A DNA stretch of 64,000 nt from the NCBI GenBank assembly GCA_964036295.1, contig OZ038462.1, positions 6,989,267-7,053,266 of the forward strand. The letters are read 5' to 3'. Shown piece after piece: positions 43,859 through 53,877 of the stretch (position 1 is its first letter; each line of letters begins with the position of its first letter). The notes under the pieces are model-generated. The model had not been told where the DNA came from, did no database searches, and saw only the letters and a list, made by a program, of their open reading frames with translations. Made by a program: the position numbers and the translations under genes. This DNA is from Plumapathes pennacea (taxonomy: Eukaryota > Cnidaria > Anthozoa > Antipatharia > Myriopathidae).

Positions 43859-45025
43859 TATCACCTATGCCGTGCAGGGTAGAAAAATCAAAATTATCCA
43901 AACTTTGTCATGATGAAGGCTTTATGTATCTAGTTATAAAAATATAAGTTTTAGTTCGTTCAGTTTCTTATTTCATTTTTGCGGCAACAGTTCCTTCCCG
44001 GTGTTCTGCGAGAAGACAAAATCGACCTAAAAATAATGCTTCCATTATCGGCTCTAATGGAAAAACTGGGATATAAACATAACAGCTTAAATTATGGCAT
44101 GCGAGTGGGGTCTTTCCCGTATACATAACCGTTGTCAAATGTAAATTTGATTGAAACCAAAATTTTTGACCGATTTTTTAGTATTAACCACTTTGAGCGA
44201 CGTTTTCTCACGCGAAAAATATGCTAATTTCATCACCAAAAATCGCGTCCTGGTACATGGCTTTGCAATTAAAGACTATGTTCATCGGCAAAAGAAATGT
44301 TCCTTCTGTGATTCTGTGAAATAAAATCATGGGGTAAATGAAATGGTGAATTTTGGAAACGCCAAGTATACATGGTACTTGCACACAAAATGTGACCTTG
44401 TGACCTTTGAAGACGCGTGACATTCGAAAACAATAACAATACGTGACCGCAGCATTTTTTGGATTTTATGAAATCGTTGTACAAATATCGCCTAGATTTA
44501 ATGTAGAATTGCCAAAAGAATGTTCAGCTGAAGATGAGACGGCAATTTCGTCCGAAAATGTTCTTTCTTTGATTTGACGATTTGGTGGTTCAAGTTTACA
44601 AAGAAACTTGCATTTGTAACGCTTGGAATAAAAGTTATCTCTTATTTGAATTTGAATGAATAAACGGAAAGGGCCGATGTATCTGTTTTTATGTAGGTCT
44701 TTCTCACCTCAAAAAGGACGAAATTCGAGATTTGCCGTATTAGAAAAAATGCTTGATCAATCGCATGTGTCGATTTCATTTTATCGCTTTAGAAAGCACC
44801 AGTATCCCCGACTATCAGTTATTTTGGTTCTATTTTCTGTCGAAAAATTCATAGCTTTACAACTGTGTATTAACTGTCAACCTTATGTAATAGGATCACG
44901 TTCCGTGCAGTCACGTCCCATCTTAAGATTCGTGTTATGTCATCAATTTTATCTTTGTTTCCATTTATTATCGTATAAGGATTGTATTCTCTATTCATCT
45001 AGTTCGGAAACGCCTAGGAAATGCC

Positions 45026-45848
45026 TATGATATTTTGTAATGTTCGTAATCAATAGCCCTATTATTCTGTATGTTATATCTATCCGTGCATCATTCGATT
45101 AGTTCAGAGTTAGACTTGGGTAAAATCCCTCTGTAAAGCCATTTTGCAGAATCTCGGGAATAAAGTATTTGCCATCTGCCCATTATTTGAGAACATCGAC
45201 GGGCTTAAGTCAGTGGTGGTCTTTCCGAAGCACCATGGCTTCGTGTGGGTATTCTCAAATTGTTGGAGGACCTTGTGGCTCAAGTCCAGGCAATCCAGCA
45301 ATTTCCCAATGCGTGATTGTTGGTGAGTACCGTAAAGATATCAAGGCGCATTTGAAAAGCCATGAAGTTCTGGACTCTTCCCTGGATTCAGAGGCGAGGC
45401 TCTTTCTGGCACGGGCAGGTAAATTATATTTTTTTGATTCTACGATTTCCGTTACCCTGGGCCCACTTGTTCAAAGCTCAGTGTTAGGTTAATCCTGAAT
45501 TCGAAATGTTCCCATTTTGTGCGTGCAACGCATCTTATGATTACTGTACTTTTTTTTCCAAGGTATTTTTGAGACAAGCGACGTTGTTCTTGTTGTCACG
45601 ATATGCCCACGGCACCACGACACATTTGGCATTAGATGGCGCTGCAACAGAATGAATAAATTGCACGTGCCCGAGTGAGTGGGCATCGCACAAGGCCGTG
45701 AAAGGAGACCGCGGGATTAACCTTGCTCAGTCTGAAAGACTCTTCCGGCTAACTCAAGTGCTGATCCCTGTCGCTTCACGTAAGTTTAATTCAAAGCAGC
45801 AAGTCAGCTGTCAGCTTGCGAATTTGAAAAAAGTAGTTTTGCGGGAGT
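45026..45848. repeat. Inner inverted repeat, left arm
   Basis: Every base x appears to pair with base 91885 minus x in the right arm (46037-46857+). All stretches that I compared were identical, and the short ORFs on both strands translate identically in the two arms. Confidence 0.9.
45235..45779 (+). pseudogene. Truncated, frameshifted gene of an unnamed cnidarian family (left arm)
   Basis: Exon 1: 45235-45418 (CACCATGG start; MASCGYSQIVGG... to EARLFLARAG), donor GTAAAT. Exon 2: 45563-45779 after TTCCAAG, donor GTAAGT. Phase 1 matches across the intron. Exon 2 encodes VVTICPRHHDTFGIRWRC, then, after a one-base frame change near AATAAATTGC, CPSEWASHKAVKGDRGINLA and LTQVLIPVAS. As I recall, anthozoan genomes encode many proteins with a Met-Ala-Ser-Cys start, an ICP.HR..[FL]GI.WR block and a KGDRGI..-QS block; no function is established to my knowledge. 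Later exons are missing, because the inner arm ends about 70 bases after the donor. The same lesion is in both arms. Confidence 0.6.
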
Positions 45849-46036
45849 TTTTAGTTTTTAGTTTTTAGTTTTTTAGTTTTTATGTTTTTAGTTTTCGGTT
45901 CAGAGATTATACTGGTTGAATATATATTAAAGGATTTCCATATTTTCATTCCATAATATCATTTCACTTGAACAGTCTGAGGACGCAACCAAACCTCTGG
46001 CGGTGACCACCCTCAGTGTTAATGACTTTAATACCT
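45849..46036. other. Spacer at the centre of the inner inverted repeat
   Basis: 188 bases separating the arms. It begins with about five TTTTTAG repeats and contains GTCTGAGGACGCAACC and a CTCTGGCGGTGACC segment. No coding potential is seen. Confidence 0.8.
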
Positions 46037-46857
46037 ACTCCCGCAAAACTACTTTTTTCAAATTCGCAAGCTGACAGCTGACTTGCTGCTTTGAATTAAA
46101 CTTACGTGAAGCGACAGGGATCAGCACTTGAGTTAGCCGGAAGAGTCTTTCAGACTGAGCAAGGTTAATCCCGCGGTCTCCTTTCACGGCCTTGTGCGAT
46201 GCCCACTCACTCGGGCACGTGCAATTTATTCATTCTGTTGCAGCGCCATCTAATGCCAAATGTGTCGTGGTGCCGTGGGCATATCGTGACAACAAGAACA
46301 ACGTCGCTTGTCTCAAAAATACCTTGGAAAAAAAAGTACAGTAATCATAAGATGCGTTGCACGCACAAAATGGGAACATTTCGAATTCAGGATTAACCTA
46401 ACACTGAGCTTTGAACAAGTGGGCCCAGGGTAACGGAAATCGTAGAATCAAAAAAATATAATTTACCTGCCCGTGCCAGAAAGAGCCTCGCCTCTGAATC
46501 CAGGGAAGAGTCCAGAACTTCATGGCTTTTCAAATGCGCCTTGATATCTTTACGGTACTCACCAACAATCACGCATTGGGAAATTGCTGGATTGCCTGGA
46601 CTTGAGCCACAAGGTCCTCCAACAATTTGAGAATACCCACACGAAGCCATGGTGCTTCGGAAAGACCACCACTGACTTAAGCCCGTCGATGTTCTCAAAT
46701 AATGGGCAGATGGCAAATACTTTATTCCCGAGATTCTGCAAAATGGCTTTACAGAGGGATTTTACCCAAGTCTAACTCTGAACTAATCGAATGATGCACG
46801 GATAGATATAACATACAGAATAATAGGGCTATTGATTACGAACATTACAAAATATCA
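46037..46857. repeat. Inner inverted repeat, right arm
   Basis: Mirror of 45026-45848. Outside 46857 the sequence switches abruptly to the dispersed repeat at 46858. Confidence 0.9.
46106..46650 (-). pseudogene. Truncated, frameshifted gene of an unnamed cnidarian family (right arm)
   Basis: Mirror image of the left-arm copy. Exon 1 is 46650-46467 and exon 2 is 46322-46106 on the minus strand, with the same splice sites and the same one-base frame change before CPSEWASHK. The two copies converge on the central spacer and both lose their later exons there. Confidence 0.6.
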
Positions 46858-47000
46858 TCCCCGAACGAAGTGAGGGAAATACTCACGACACTAATGCAGT
46901 AATATTATACCGCCTACTTGGGGACTCCAAGCCTGTCGCCATCTCGAAATTTAACGTTGTCTGTCAGTCTGTCTGTCTGGCGTACGACTTTAGGCGCGGT
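46858..47000 (-). repeat. Dispersed repeat, second copy (see 14565-14735)
   Basis: It holds the mirror of CCCTCGCTTCGCTCGGGGAT and of the GTCGTACGCCAGACAGAC block. It begins exactly where the inner inverted repeat ends, so its insertion or a rearrangement at it may define that border. Confidence 0.65.
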
Positions 47001-47140
47001 TACCCCGCTAACCAATAACAAAGGCCGGATCGATCACGTGTGCCCTGTTGTTTTACTCGGAATAACTTAGAGAAATTAGATTTGAACGAAGCATTTAGAT
47101 TTGAACGAAGTAACAATATATTGTAGCTGCGTTCACGAAA

Positions 47141-47560
47141 ATGGAAAACTTAACTGAAAAACTTGAAACACAACAGTCTCGCGAAGCTCGTCTTCAAATG
47201 AGAAGGGAACAGGCACGAGCAAGGCGAAATCGTGAAACGAGCGAACAACAGCGCATGAATGCCGATCGAAAGCGACATGAACGGAAACGGGTAACGCAGA
47301 CAACTCCGCAAAGAGAACAGCGCTTGAACGCAAATCGGAAACTTCAGGAGAAAAAGCGGGCCGAAGAGAAGACTCCACAAATTAAGACAACAGCGCATGA
47401 ATGCCGACCAAAAGCGACATGAACAGAAGCGGGTAACACAGACAACTCCGCAAAGGGAACAGCGCTTGAAAGCAAATCGAGAGCTTCAGACGCCGTTTTG
47501 TGTTAAACTCAGATACTTATTTAGAAAGGACAAGCAACAAAGGTTAGTCAGTGGAAATCG
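47141..47560 (+). pseudogene. Helitron-like N-terminal fragment (Arg-rich repeats), frameshifted
   Basis: From about 47141 a strongly charged ORF starts MENLTEKLETQQSREARLQM and carries repeats of the type R-x-x-RNRETSEQQ, MNADRKRHERKRVTQTTPQR and REQRLNANRK. The second frame from 47397 repeats the same unit (MNADQKRHEQKRVTQTTPQR), so a frameshift lies near 47390 within a duplication. Arg/Glu-rich repeats of this kind are found N-terminal to Helitron/PIF1-type helicase proteins in invertebrate transposons. No Rep or helicase motif remains here. Alternatively it is an isolated low-complexity coiled coil. Confidence 0.5.
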
Positions 47561-48335
47561 AACAATCACCGTGACAAATATATATTTTGTAACTCGATCA
47601 CTTCAAGAATGTATTAAAATCTGTATGCTGATCATTTTCCCTCGAAGTATTGTTTTACTACGCTTCTGTCGCCAGTTTCGGCTACCGTATTTGCTCAGAG
47701 CAATCGGAACTTGGAGTCTTGAATGATTTAGTCAGATGTCTTATTTTTCTGTAATCTGACACGCGGTGATTGCAGCGAGAATCGTTCACAAGCCCTTAGA
47801 AGTATTACTGGGTCTGAAGCCCGTGTATAATTTGAAGTAAACTGTTCAAGTTTTGCTTTGATTCTGGGAGAAATTTTGCTGTTTTGAGTGGGTTCACATA
47901 CAAAACAATTCGAGCCTATTAAATATGCATGCCTGAGTCTGGTGCATGCGGTAGTAAAAACAAATCGCACATGAAGCCTATTTAATTGTACTGTCTATGA
48001 ATTCAAAATTGGAAAATCAGTGTTCCTTTTTTCCCGTACTACGACGGCCGACCAACTTCAAACTTTAAGTATTAAATTTCGAGAACGTGCTTGGCAGACT
48101 GTATGAATTAATTTGACGTGCCGACCGTGGGAAATACGTACTTCGTCACGCAATCGATTCTTTTTTCAACGCAAAAGTATAACACACACCATTCTTTTTC
48201 TCCTTCCTTTGCGTGTAGCACTTGAGTTCGAAGAAAAGATTGAGTGAACATTTCGGTAAAACAAAGGCTACTCTTATTGGGAGTTACCAAAGTAAAAGTC
48301 CCATCAATGGCAGAGTGAGGGGGTATATGCGATTA
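47561..48335. other. Rest of the right-arm insertion, no gene seen
   Basis: Sequence not paired with the left arm. No further transposon motif is recognised. Confidence 0.35.
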
Positions 48336-49757
48336 TCGTATTTCTAGTAAACTTGAACTACCAAATCGTCAAATCAAAGAAAGAACATTTTCGGACGAAA
48401 TTGCCGTCTCATCTTCAGCTGAACATTCTTTTGGCAATTCTACATTAAATCTAGGCGATATTTGTACAACGATTTCATAAAATCCAAAAAATGCTGCGGT
48501 CACGTACTGATTGTTTTCGAATGTCACGCGTCTTCAAAGGTCACAAGGTCACATTTTGTGTGCAAGTACCATGTATACTTGGCGTTTCCAAAATTCACCA
48601 TTTCATTTACCCCATGATTTTATTTCACAGAATCAAAGAAGGAACATTTCTTTTGCCGATGAACATAGTCTTTAATTGCAAAGCCATGTACCAGGACGCG
48701 ATTTTTGGTGATGAAATTAGCATATATTTCGCGTGAGAAAACGTCGCTCAAAGTGGTTAATACTAAAAAATCGGTCAAAAATTTTGGTTTCAATCAAATT
48801 TACATTTGACAACGGTTATGCATACGGGAAAGACCCCACTCGCATGCCATAATTTAAGCTGTTATGTTTATATCCCAGTTTTTCCATTAGAGCCGATAAT
48901 GGAAGCATTATTTTTAGGTCGATTTTGTCTTCTCGCAGAACACCGGGAAGGAACTGTTGCCGCAAAAATGAAATAAGAAACTGAACGAACTAAAACTTAT
49001 ATTTTTATAACTAGATACATAAAGCCTTCATCATGACAAAGTTTGGATAATTTTGATTTTTCTACCCTGCACGGCATAGGTGATATTTACACGAACTCGC
49101 TCTTAAGTATCACCGCTCCTTCGATTTCATCTTCCAGGTAAACTCCTTTCATCGCATTCAACTCAAAGATCATTGAAATGCTTTTAACTCAGTTTTAAGT
49201 CTGATATTTTTACCTTAACCAGTTTGCCCTTTCGTTTAACTTTTACAAAAGACATCTCGTCGTGCACGTGTCGTCGCGCCAAAACCCGGCTAGCAAGTGG
49301 CCCGAAGTTGTTTTTTTGTAAAGTCACGTGGGAACAGTATGAGAAAGGCTTGTTCCGAGACACGAACCGACAGACAAACGTGAGAAAATGTCTGACATTT
49401 CCCCAAACCTGCTGGCCGGAACAAATCTTAGAAAAGATCGAGATTTTTATTCAGAAAAGGTCGAGAATATTTACGTTGCAGACCGTATACAACGAAGTAG
49501 AAAATAATTGGGGTATTTTAACTTTCCCAAGAAAGAAGAGCGCTAAGAATTGGTTTTTCCTTTATTTTCGTGAATCCAAATTCAAGTTTCAACAAAAAAG
49601 TAGAATTGCCGGAAATTGCCACTGATTAATTACGGGTGTATTTCGCAAAGTATCACTTCTTGTTTCGCAAAGTATCACTTTATGTTCGTTTCGCAAAGTA
49701 TCACTTCTTGTTTCGTTTCGTTTCGTTTAGTTCCGCAAAGTATCAGAAGCCTAGGCC

Positions 49758-52375
49758 CATGCTCGAGTAGCGTCCCATTGTCGTAGAGCAGATAACTTCA
49801 TTGACTGGATAAGCCTATCGAACGGATAAAAGCACTATCCTCTGTATAATTAATCATCCAATGGATAAAAAGTAGTTGCACAAAGCATAACGTCGCGAAT
49901 AACTATATCCTACGGATAGTTTGCTATCCGCACGAAAGGGGATCGTTGTTGTGGCGAATGCCCAGCTTGCTCTTCGAAAAGTGCATCCCTTGAGGCCAAG
50001 AATCGGCTTCTGATGAGGTGCTGCTAGTTTCAGGGGCCGCCAACTGGCCAACGAATAATAATTTATTTGATTGATTATCGATGCCTTGCCGTTGATCTAC
50101 CTCGATCTCCCGCTCGATTTTCGTTCACTGGCTGTACACAGTTTCGATTGATTAATATTTATCTGCTCGAAACCTAAACAGTAAAGCAAAACCAAAGTAG
50201 TACTACTCGACATGTAATTGTTAATTTGTTGACCTAAAAGATAAAATACTGTTTTACCAGAGGAACTCTGGTGACCAATTTTGGACAGCTTGCAGTTGAG
50301 CTCAGCCATGCAATGAAATCATGCGATTAAAAAGAAACAAAAAGAATCAGTGAAGGCCTGATTGCAAAATTGAAATTAAAAAAAATGGTAATGACAATGA
50401 AATTATAAAGTTGAAATTGAAATGAAAATCAATAAAAAGAACTGATTCATTGATTATCAAAATGTGACGGTGAAGGTTTATTTACAAAATATTTAGCAGG
50501 CTAGTTTGAAGTCTCGTGGGGGATATTTGAAGTGTATTTTGTTGCAGTAGAAATTTGTATTACTATAATTCAAGATATATCAAAGGTGAATTTGGGCAAA
50601 ATGAGACAAGAATTATAGCAGAACAAAAGCAATAAAAAAGCTGCATGAGATGGCATGAAACGACTGGTAACGGAGGCAGCAGTTTTGGATCAACAGTACA
50701 AATTGATTGGCGCATAAGTGGCGCAGACTGTAGGTTAGAAGTGCCAAGTCGAGACGATTTTAACGACGATTTTTCGCGCAACACCAAGGAAGGCTCAGGC
50801 TGTGAAATGCGCTGCTGCTTTTATATAGCTGGACAAGTTTGATGCAAGTGGAATGTTTCGCCGTTACGTTGGCAGATTTAACTGGACCATGAATAGAACA
50901 TAACCATGACTAAACCAGTCTCTGAATAGTATCCAACTGCATATATAATATTCAGTGTTTATTTAGTGTTGCAAGCATGGCTGCCCGTGACTGGTTTTGG
51001 GCTCCACGTGCCATTAACTGCATTTTACACTGAACGTTGGAAATGCTTTAGTAGGAATCCCAGTGTAAATTTTCCACAATTGTAGTGGTTTAATACCATT
51101 GTGGCAGAAGTATAGACCACGAGTTTCACTATTTCTGTCGCTACTGCTAACTTTAGTCACGTGACAAACGTTTATTACTCTATCGCGTGACCAGTTTCTT
51201 ATTCATGGTGCTGGCATTCTTTGTTGAAGCTAAGTGAAAATATGATTAAGATCTGGCTACTGCACAGCTTTCTTGCCTGATTAAATTATCCCCTATACTA
51301 GATTCTGTAAACAACCAACTGCCCAGTTTGTGGTACATGTCATATTATAACACCAAAACTGTTGCATTCGTCAAACGCTTCCTTGCGATTATTTTTACCG
51401 AGTTTAGTCTAAAGTCAGTTCCGGCGATGGGAAAGCATCGTGTCTCTCAAACAATGAACCATCCTTACATTCATCTGACTATACTCACTATTAAAGATAA
51501 GGGTCAAGTATTTTATAACCATTTATTATACAACTCCCTTAGTAACGTGAAAATACCGCATAGTAACGTGCGAATAACTCCATAGACACGTAAAAAAGAT
51601 ACAGCCGTATTCAACGTTGCTAAGGAAAAAGCTTTTTCTTCATTCGCTGCCGTTAATTCTTTTCTTTCGCTTTTAGTCGTATAAAAGTCGCCCTGTGCAC
51701 AGCTGGTATTTACATCACTTCTAGAGATTATTAAGCAAAGAAATTAAGAAGCACAGAATTTTAAACTGACCTGGCTTACTATCCGATACGCAAAATCGAG
51801 CACGGAGACCAGCTTCTTCGTCAGAAAAATCAACTGAATTTGCCGCAACATAACTAATCTTCCGTTCCACAAAATGTCAGACCACACACCACAGTTCGGT
51901 TATCAGGCCATAGTGTTTCCAGCCAGATCAATATTTCTGAGAGCAGTTTAAGAATCCCTGTCAATCTCGAAACGAGTTCTTGTCGGCATTCAACACGACA
52001 GCCGTTGGATTTGCCTCGGCGTGTAATTCCAGTCCAAGATCTATGGCATCGACTTGCAACAACAGGCAATGATTACCTCTATCGAGAAACGGCAATGCGA
52101 ACTGTACCACCACTGGTCACAAGATAAAATCCTTTTCATACTTCATAAGCGAGGGGAAGGCGAGAACTGGCTGTTTGTTGATTCATGGCACTCGACGAAA
52201 ATGAAAATGTTGACACATCTCGTTCCTCCAATTTGTTCTGTTTATGACCACATTATGTGATGTAGTATCTCAGATCTCCCCGCAAACTTTGTTTAAAGTA
52301 CCTCTTTCAGCTTCAATGTTACTCGGCTCAGAAAACAACGACTAGAAGTACTGCAAGTACAAAATCCGCGCTTGC
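49758..52375. other. Intergenic DNA, no gene seen
   Basis: An AT-rich 2.6 kb stretch. Around 49795-49930, short inverted GGATA/TATCC motifs recur (ACTGGATAAGC, CTACGGATAG, GCTATCCGC), suggesting a degenerate MITE. The ORFs at 51328-51585 and 52054-52260 lack splice sites or homology that I can name. Confidence 0.35.
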
Positions 52376-52376
52376 T

Positions 52377-52606
52377 TAAGGTGGTGTTACACTGGTCGAT
52401 TTGGAACGACGATTTGCAACGACACAATGTTGCGCTAAAAATCGTACCCCATTGTGAACAATTTTTCCCGATGTTTGCAGTGCTGCAACGCGTTGCAAGT
52501 TTTTGAAAGCGATTCAAAAACTTGCAACACCGCTGCGTGAATTTGAAGCGAATTGACGTTGCAAATCGTCGTTGCAAATCGACCAGTGTAACACCAGCTT
52601 TACACT
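52377..52606. repeat. MITE with about 27 bp terminal inverted repeats
   Basis: GGTGTTACACTGGTCGATTT is mirrored by AAATCGACCAGTGTAACACC. Subterminal AACGACGATTTGCAACGACA and TTGACGTTGCAAATCGTCGT are also inverted. The flanks carry CTTAAGGTG and CAGCTTTA. Confidence 0.85.
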
Positions 52607-52724
52607 GCACACGGCACTAAACTTGATTGACATATCGCGCGCGGAAAAGATGTCACTTTGGTCACACAACGTACCACGATTTAAAAATAATCTTTTACTA
52701 AGGGAGTTGTATAATAAATAACTT

Positions 52725-52862
52725 ATTAGACACTTAGGCGTGTAGTACGGCTGTATATTTTTACTCGTCGTTTGTATTTTGGCTCGCCGAAGCGGCTCGC
52801 CAAAATACTGCACGACTCGTAAAAATATACAGCCGTACTACACGCCTAAGTGTCTAATAAGA
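52725..52862. repeat. Palindromic hairpin element
   Basis: CTTATTAGACACTTAGGCGT is mirrored by ACGCCTAAGTGTCTAATAAG around GGCTCGCCGAAGCGGCTCGCC. Arms are about 60 bp. It abuts the MITE at 52866. Confidence 0.9.
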
Positions 52863-52865
52863 TAT

Positions 52866-53186
52866 ATTTATTACACCACTTCACATTTTCGAGTGCAAAT
52901 ACGGGCCTAAACGAGTGTAAAGATGGGAGTGTATTGCACTCGTCAGGAACCAGATCAACTGGTTTATTAGCTTACGTGATCAGTTTTCGCAAGCAAAGTT
53001 TACGAACGCGTCATTTTTTGTTCCATTTTGCGCGCGGCGAGAATGTTTGCCCTGCTTCGTTTGTCGTGTAATAAACAATTTATTACACGAAAATTTGTGC
53101 AATACGGCTGTATTTTTACTCGTCAGTTTTATTTTTACTCGCCTGCGATTCGTAAAAATACTCCGCCGTCCTTCCCGTGTAATAAC
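52866..53186. repeat. MITE, third copy of the 12776/13132 family
   Basis: It starts TTATTACACCACTTCACATT and ends TTCCCGTGTAATAA, following the 13 kb copies closely but lacking part of the GCCTGAAGCAGGCTCG hairpin near its right end. Confidence 0.85.
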
Positions 53187-53877
53187 CATGTATTCAGGTG
53201 CTTTACGGTACTTGTAAAAATTCAGTCGTGCTCTTTCATAGAGTACAGTTGTGTATGCAACGTCTTATGCCGTAAATGTACATTAGGAACTTGGTGTTCA
53301 GTTTATGCATCGCCAGAAATTTCAGACATCCGGTTGCGCCATCTCGGAAGAGGCATCAGGTTTCACGCTGACAGCCGCTCAAGAAATAACAAAGAAATGT
53401 ATGGGATCTGATAATAAATTGCGCTTTTCGCTTAACTGAAGCACGTTCGTAAAAATGTCTGGGCAGCATTTGGAAGAGGGAAGCTTCCTAAGCACAACAG
53501 TACAAAAAATATTTATCTCCGGTAAAATTCGATGTGTACTTTTTTGAATTTAAAATTTCGGCCGACGTAAGAAGGGATTGATAGCAGAATACGCTCAAAA
53601 CCGGCTACTGTCACTTTTTAAGCTGCATTTAATACAAGAACCTTGGGTAAAACGCAAAATGTCTACCCCGTACCTGATTGTCGAAGGATTGAACATCTCC
53701 TGTGAAGCCTCAGTCAGTCCCCTGGAGCAAATTCGATGTGTACTTTTTGTGTTTGAATTTGCAGTTCACAGCCAGCCATGGCGAATACCTCCCGTGAAAT
53801 ACGCTGACTTCGGATGTTGATATTTTGGGCTGGGAAGCTCCAAATCGCATGAAAATTGCACCAAACGAAAGCTAATT
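53187..53877. other. Intergenic DNA, no gene seen
   Basis: The ORF at 53578-53820 has no recognisable domain. A repeated AAATTCGATGTGTACTTTTT phrase occurs near 53526 and 53729, each in similar context. Confidence 0.35.

Larger units (their letters stand above)
41342..49757. repeat. Large nested inverted repeat (foldback structure)
   Basis: Three paired segments can be read. Outermost: 41342-41457 pairs with 49629-49757 (GATACTTTGCGAAACGAAAC versus its mirror, including the repeated AAGAAGTGATACTTTGCGAA unit). Outer arms: about 43376-44650 with 48340-49630, perhaps 95 percent identical by eye. Inner arms: about 45026-45848 with 46037-46857, without a difference that I could find, around a 188 base spacer at 45849-46036. 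Unpaired insertions are 41458-43375 (kinase remnant), 44651-45025 and 46858-48335 (repeat plus Helitron-like fragment). It may be a foldback transposon with nested insertions or an inverted duplication. Confidence 0.8.

Noticed and set aside
44208-44484. Small ORF (MSRVFKGHKVTFC...) conserved in both outer arms
   Set aside because: Conservation is expected from the inverted duplication; there is a frame overlap with another ORF and no recognisable family.
51854-52069. Possible LINE reverse-transcriptase flank on the minus strand
   Set aside because: The Arg-rich start and general flavour are suggestive, but no reverse-transcriptase or endonuclease motif is present.
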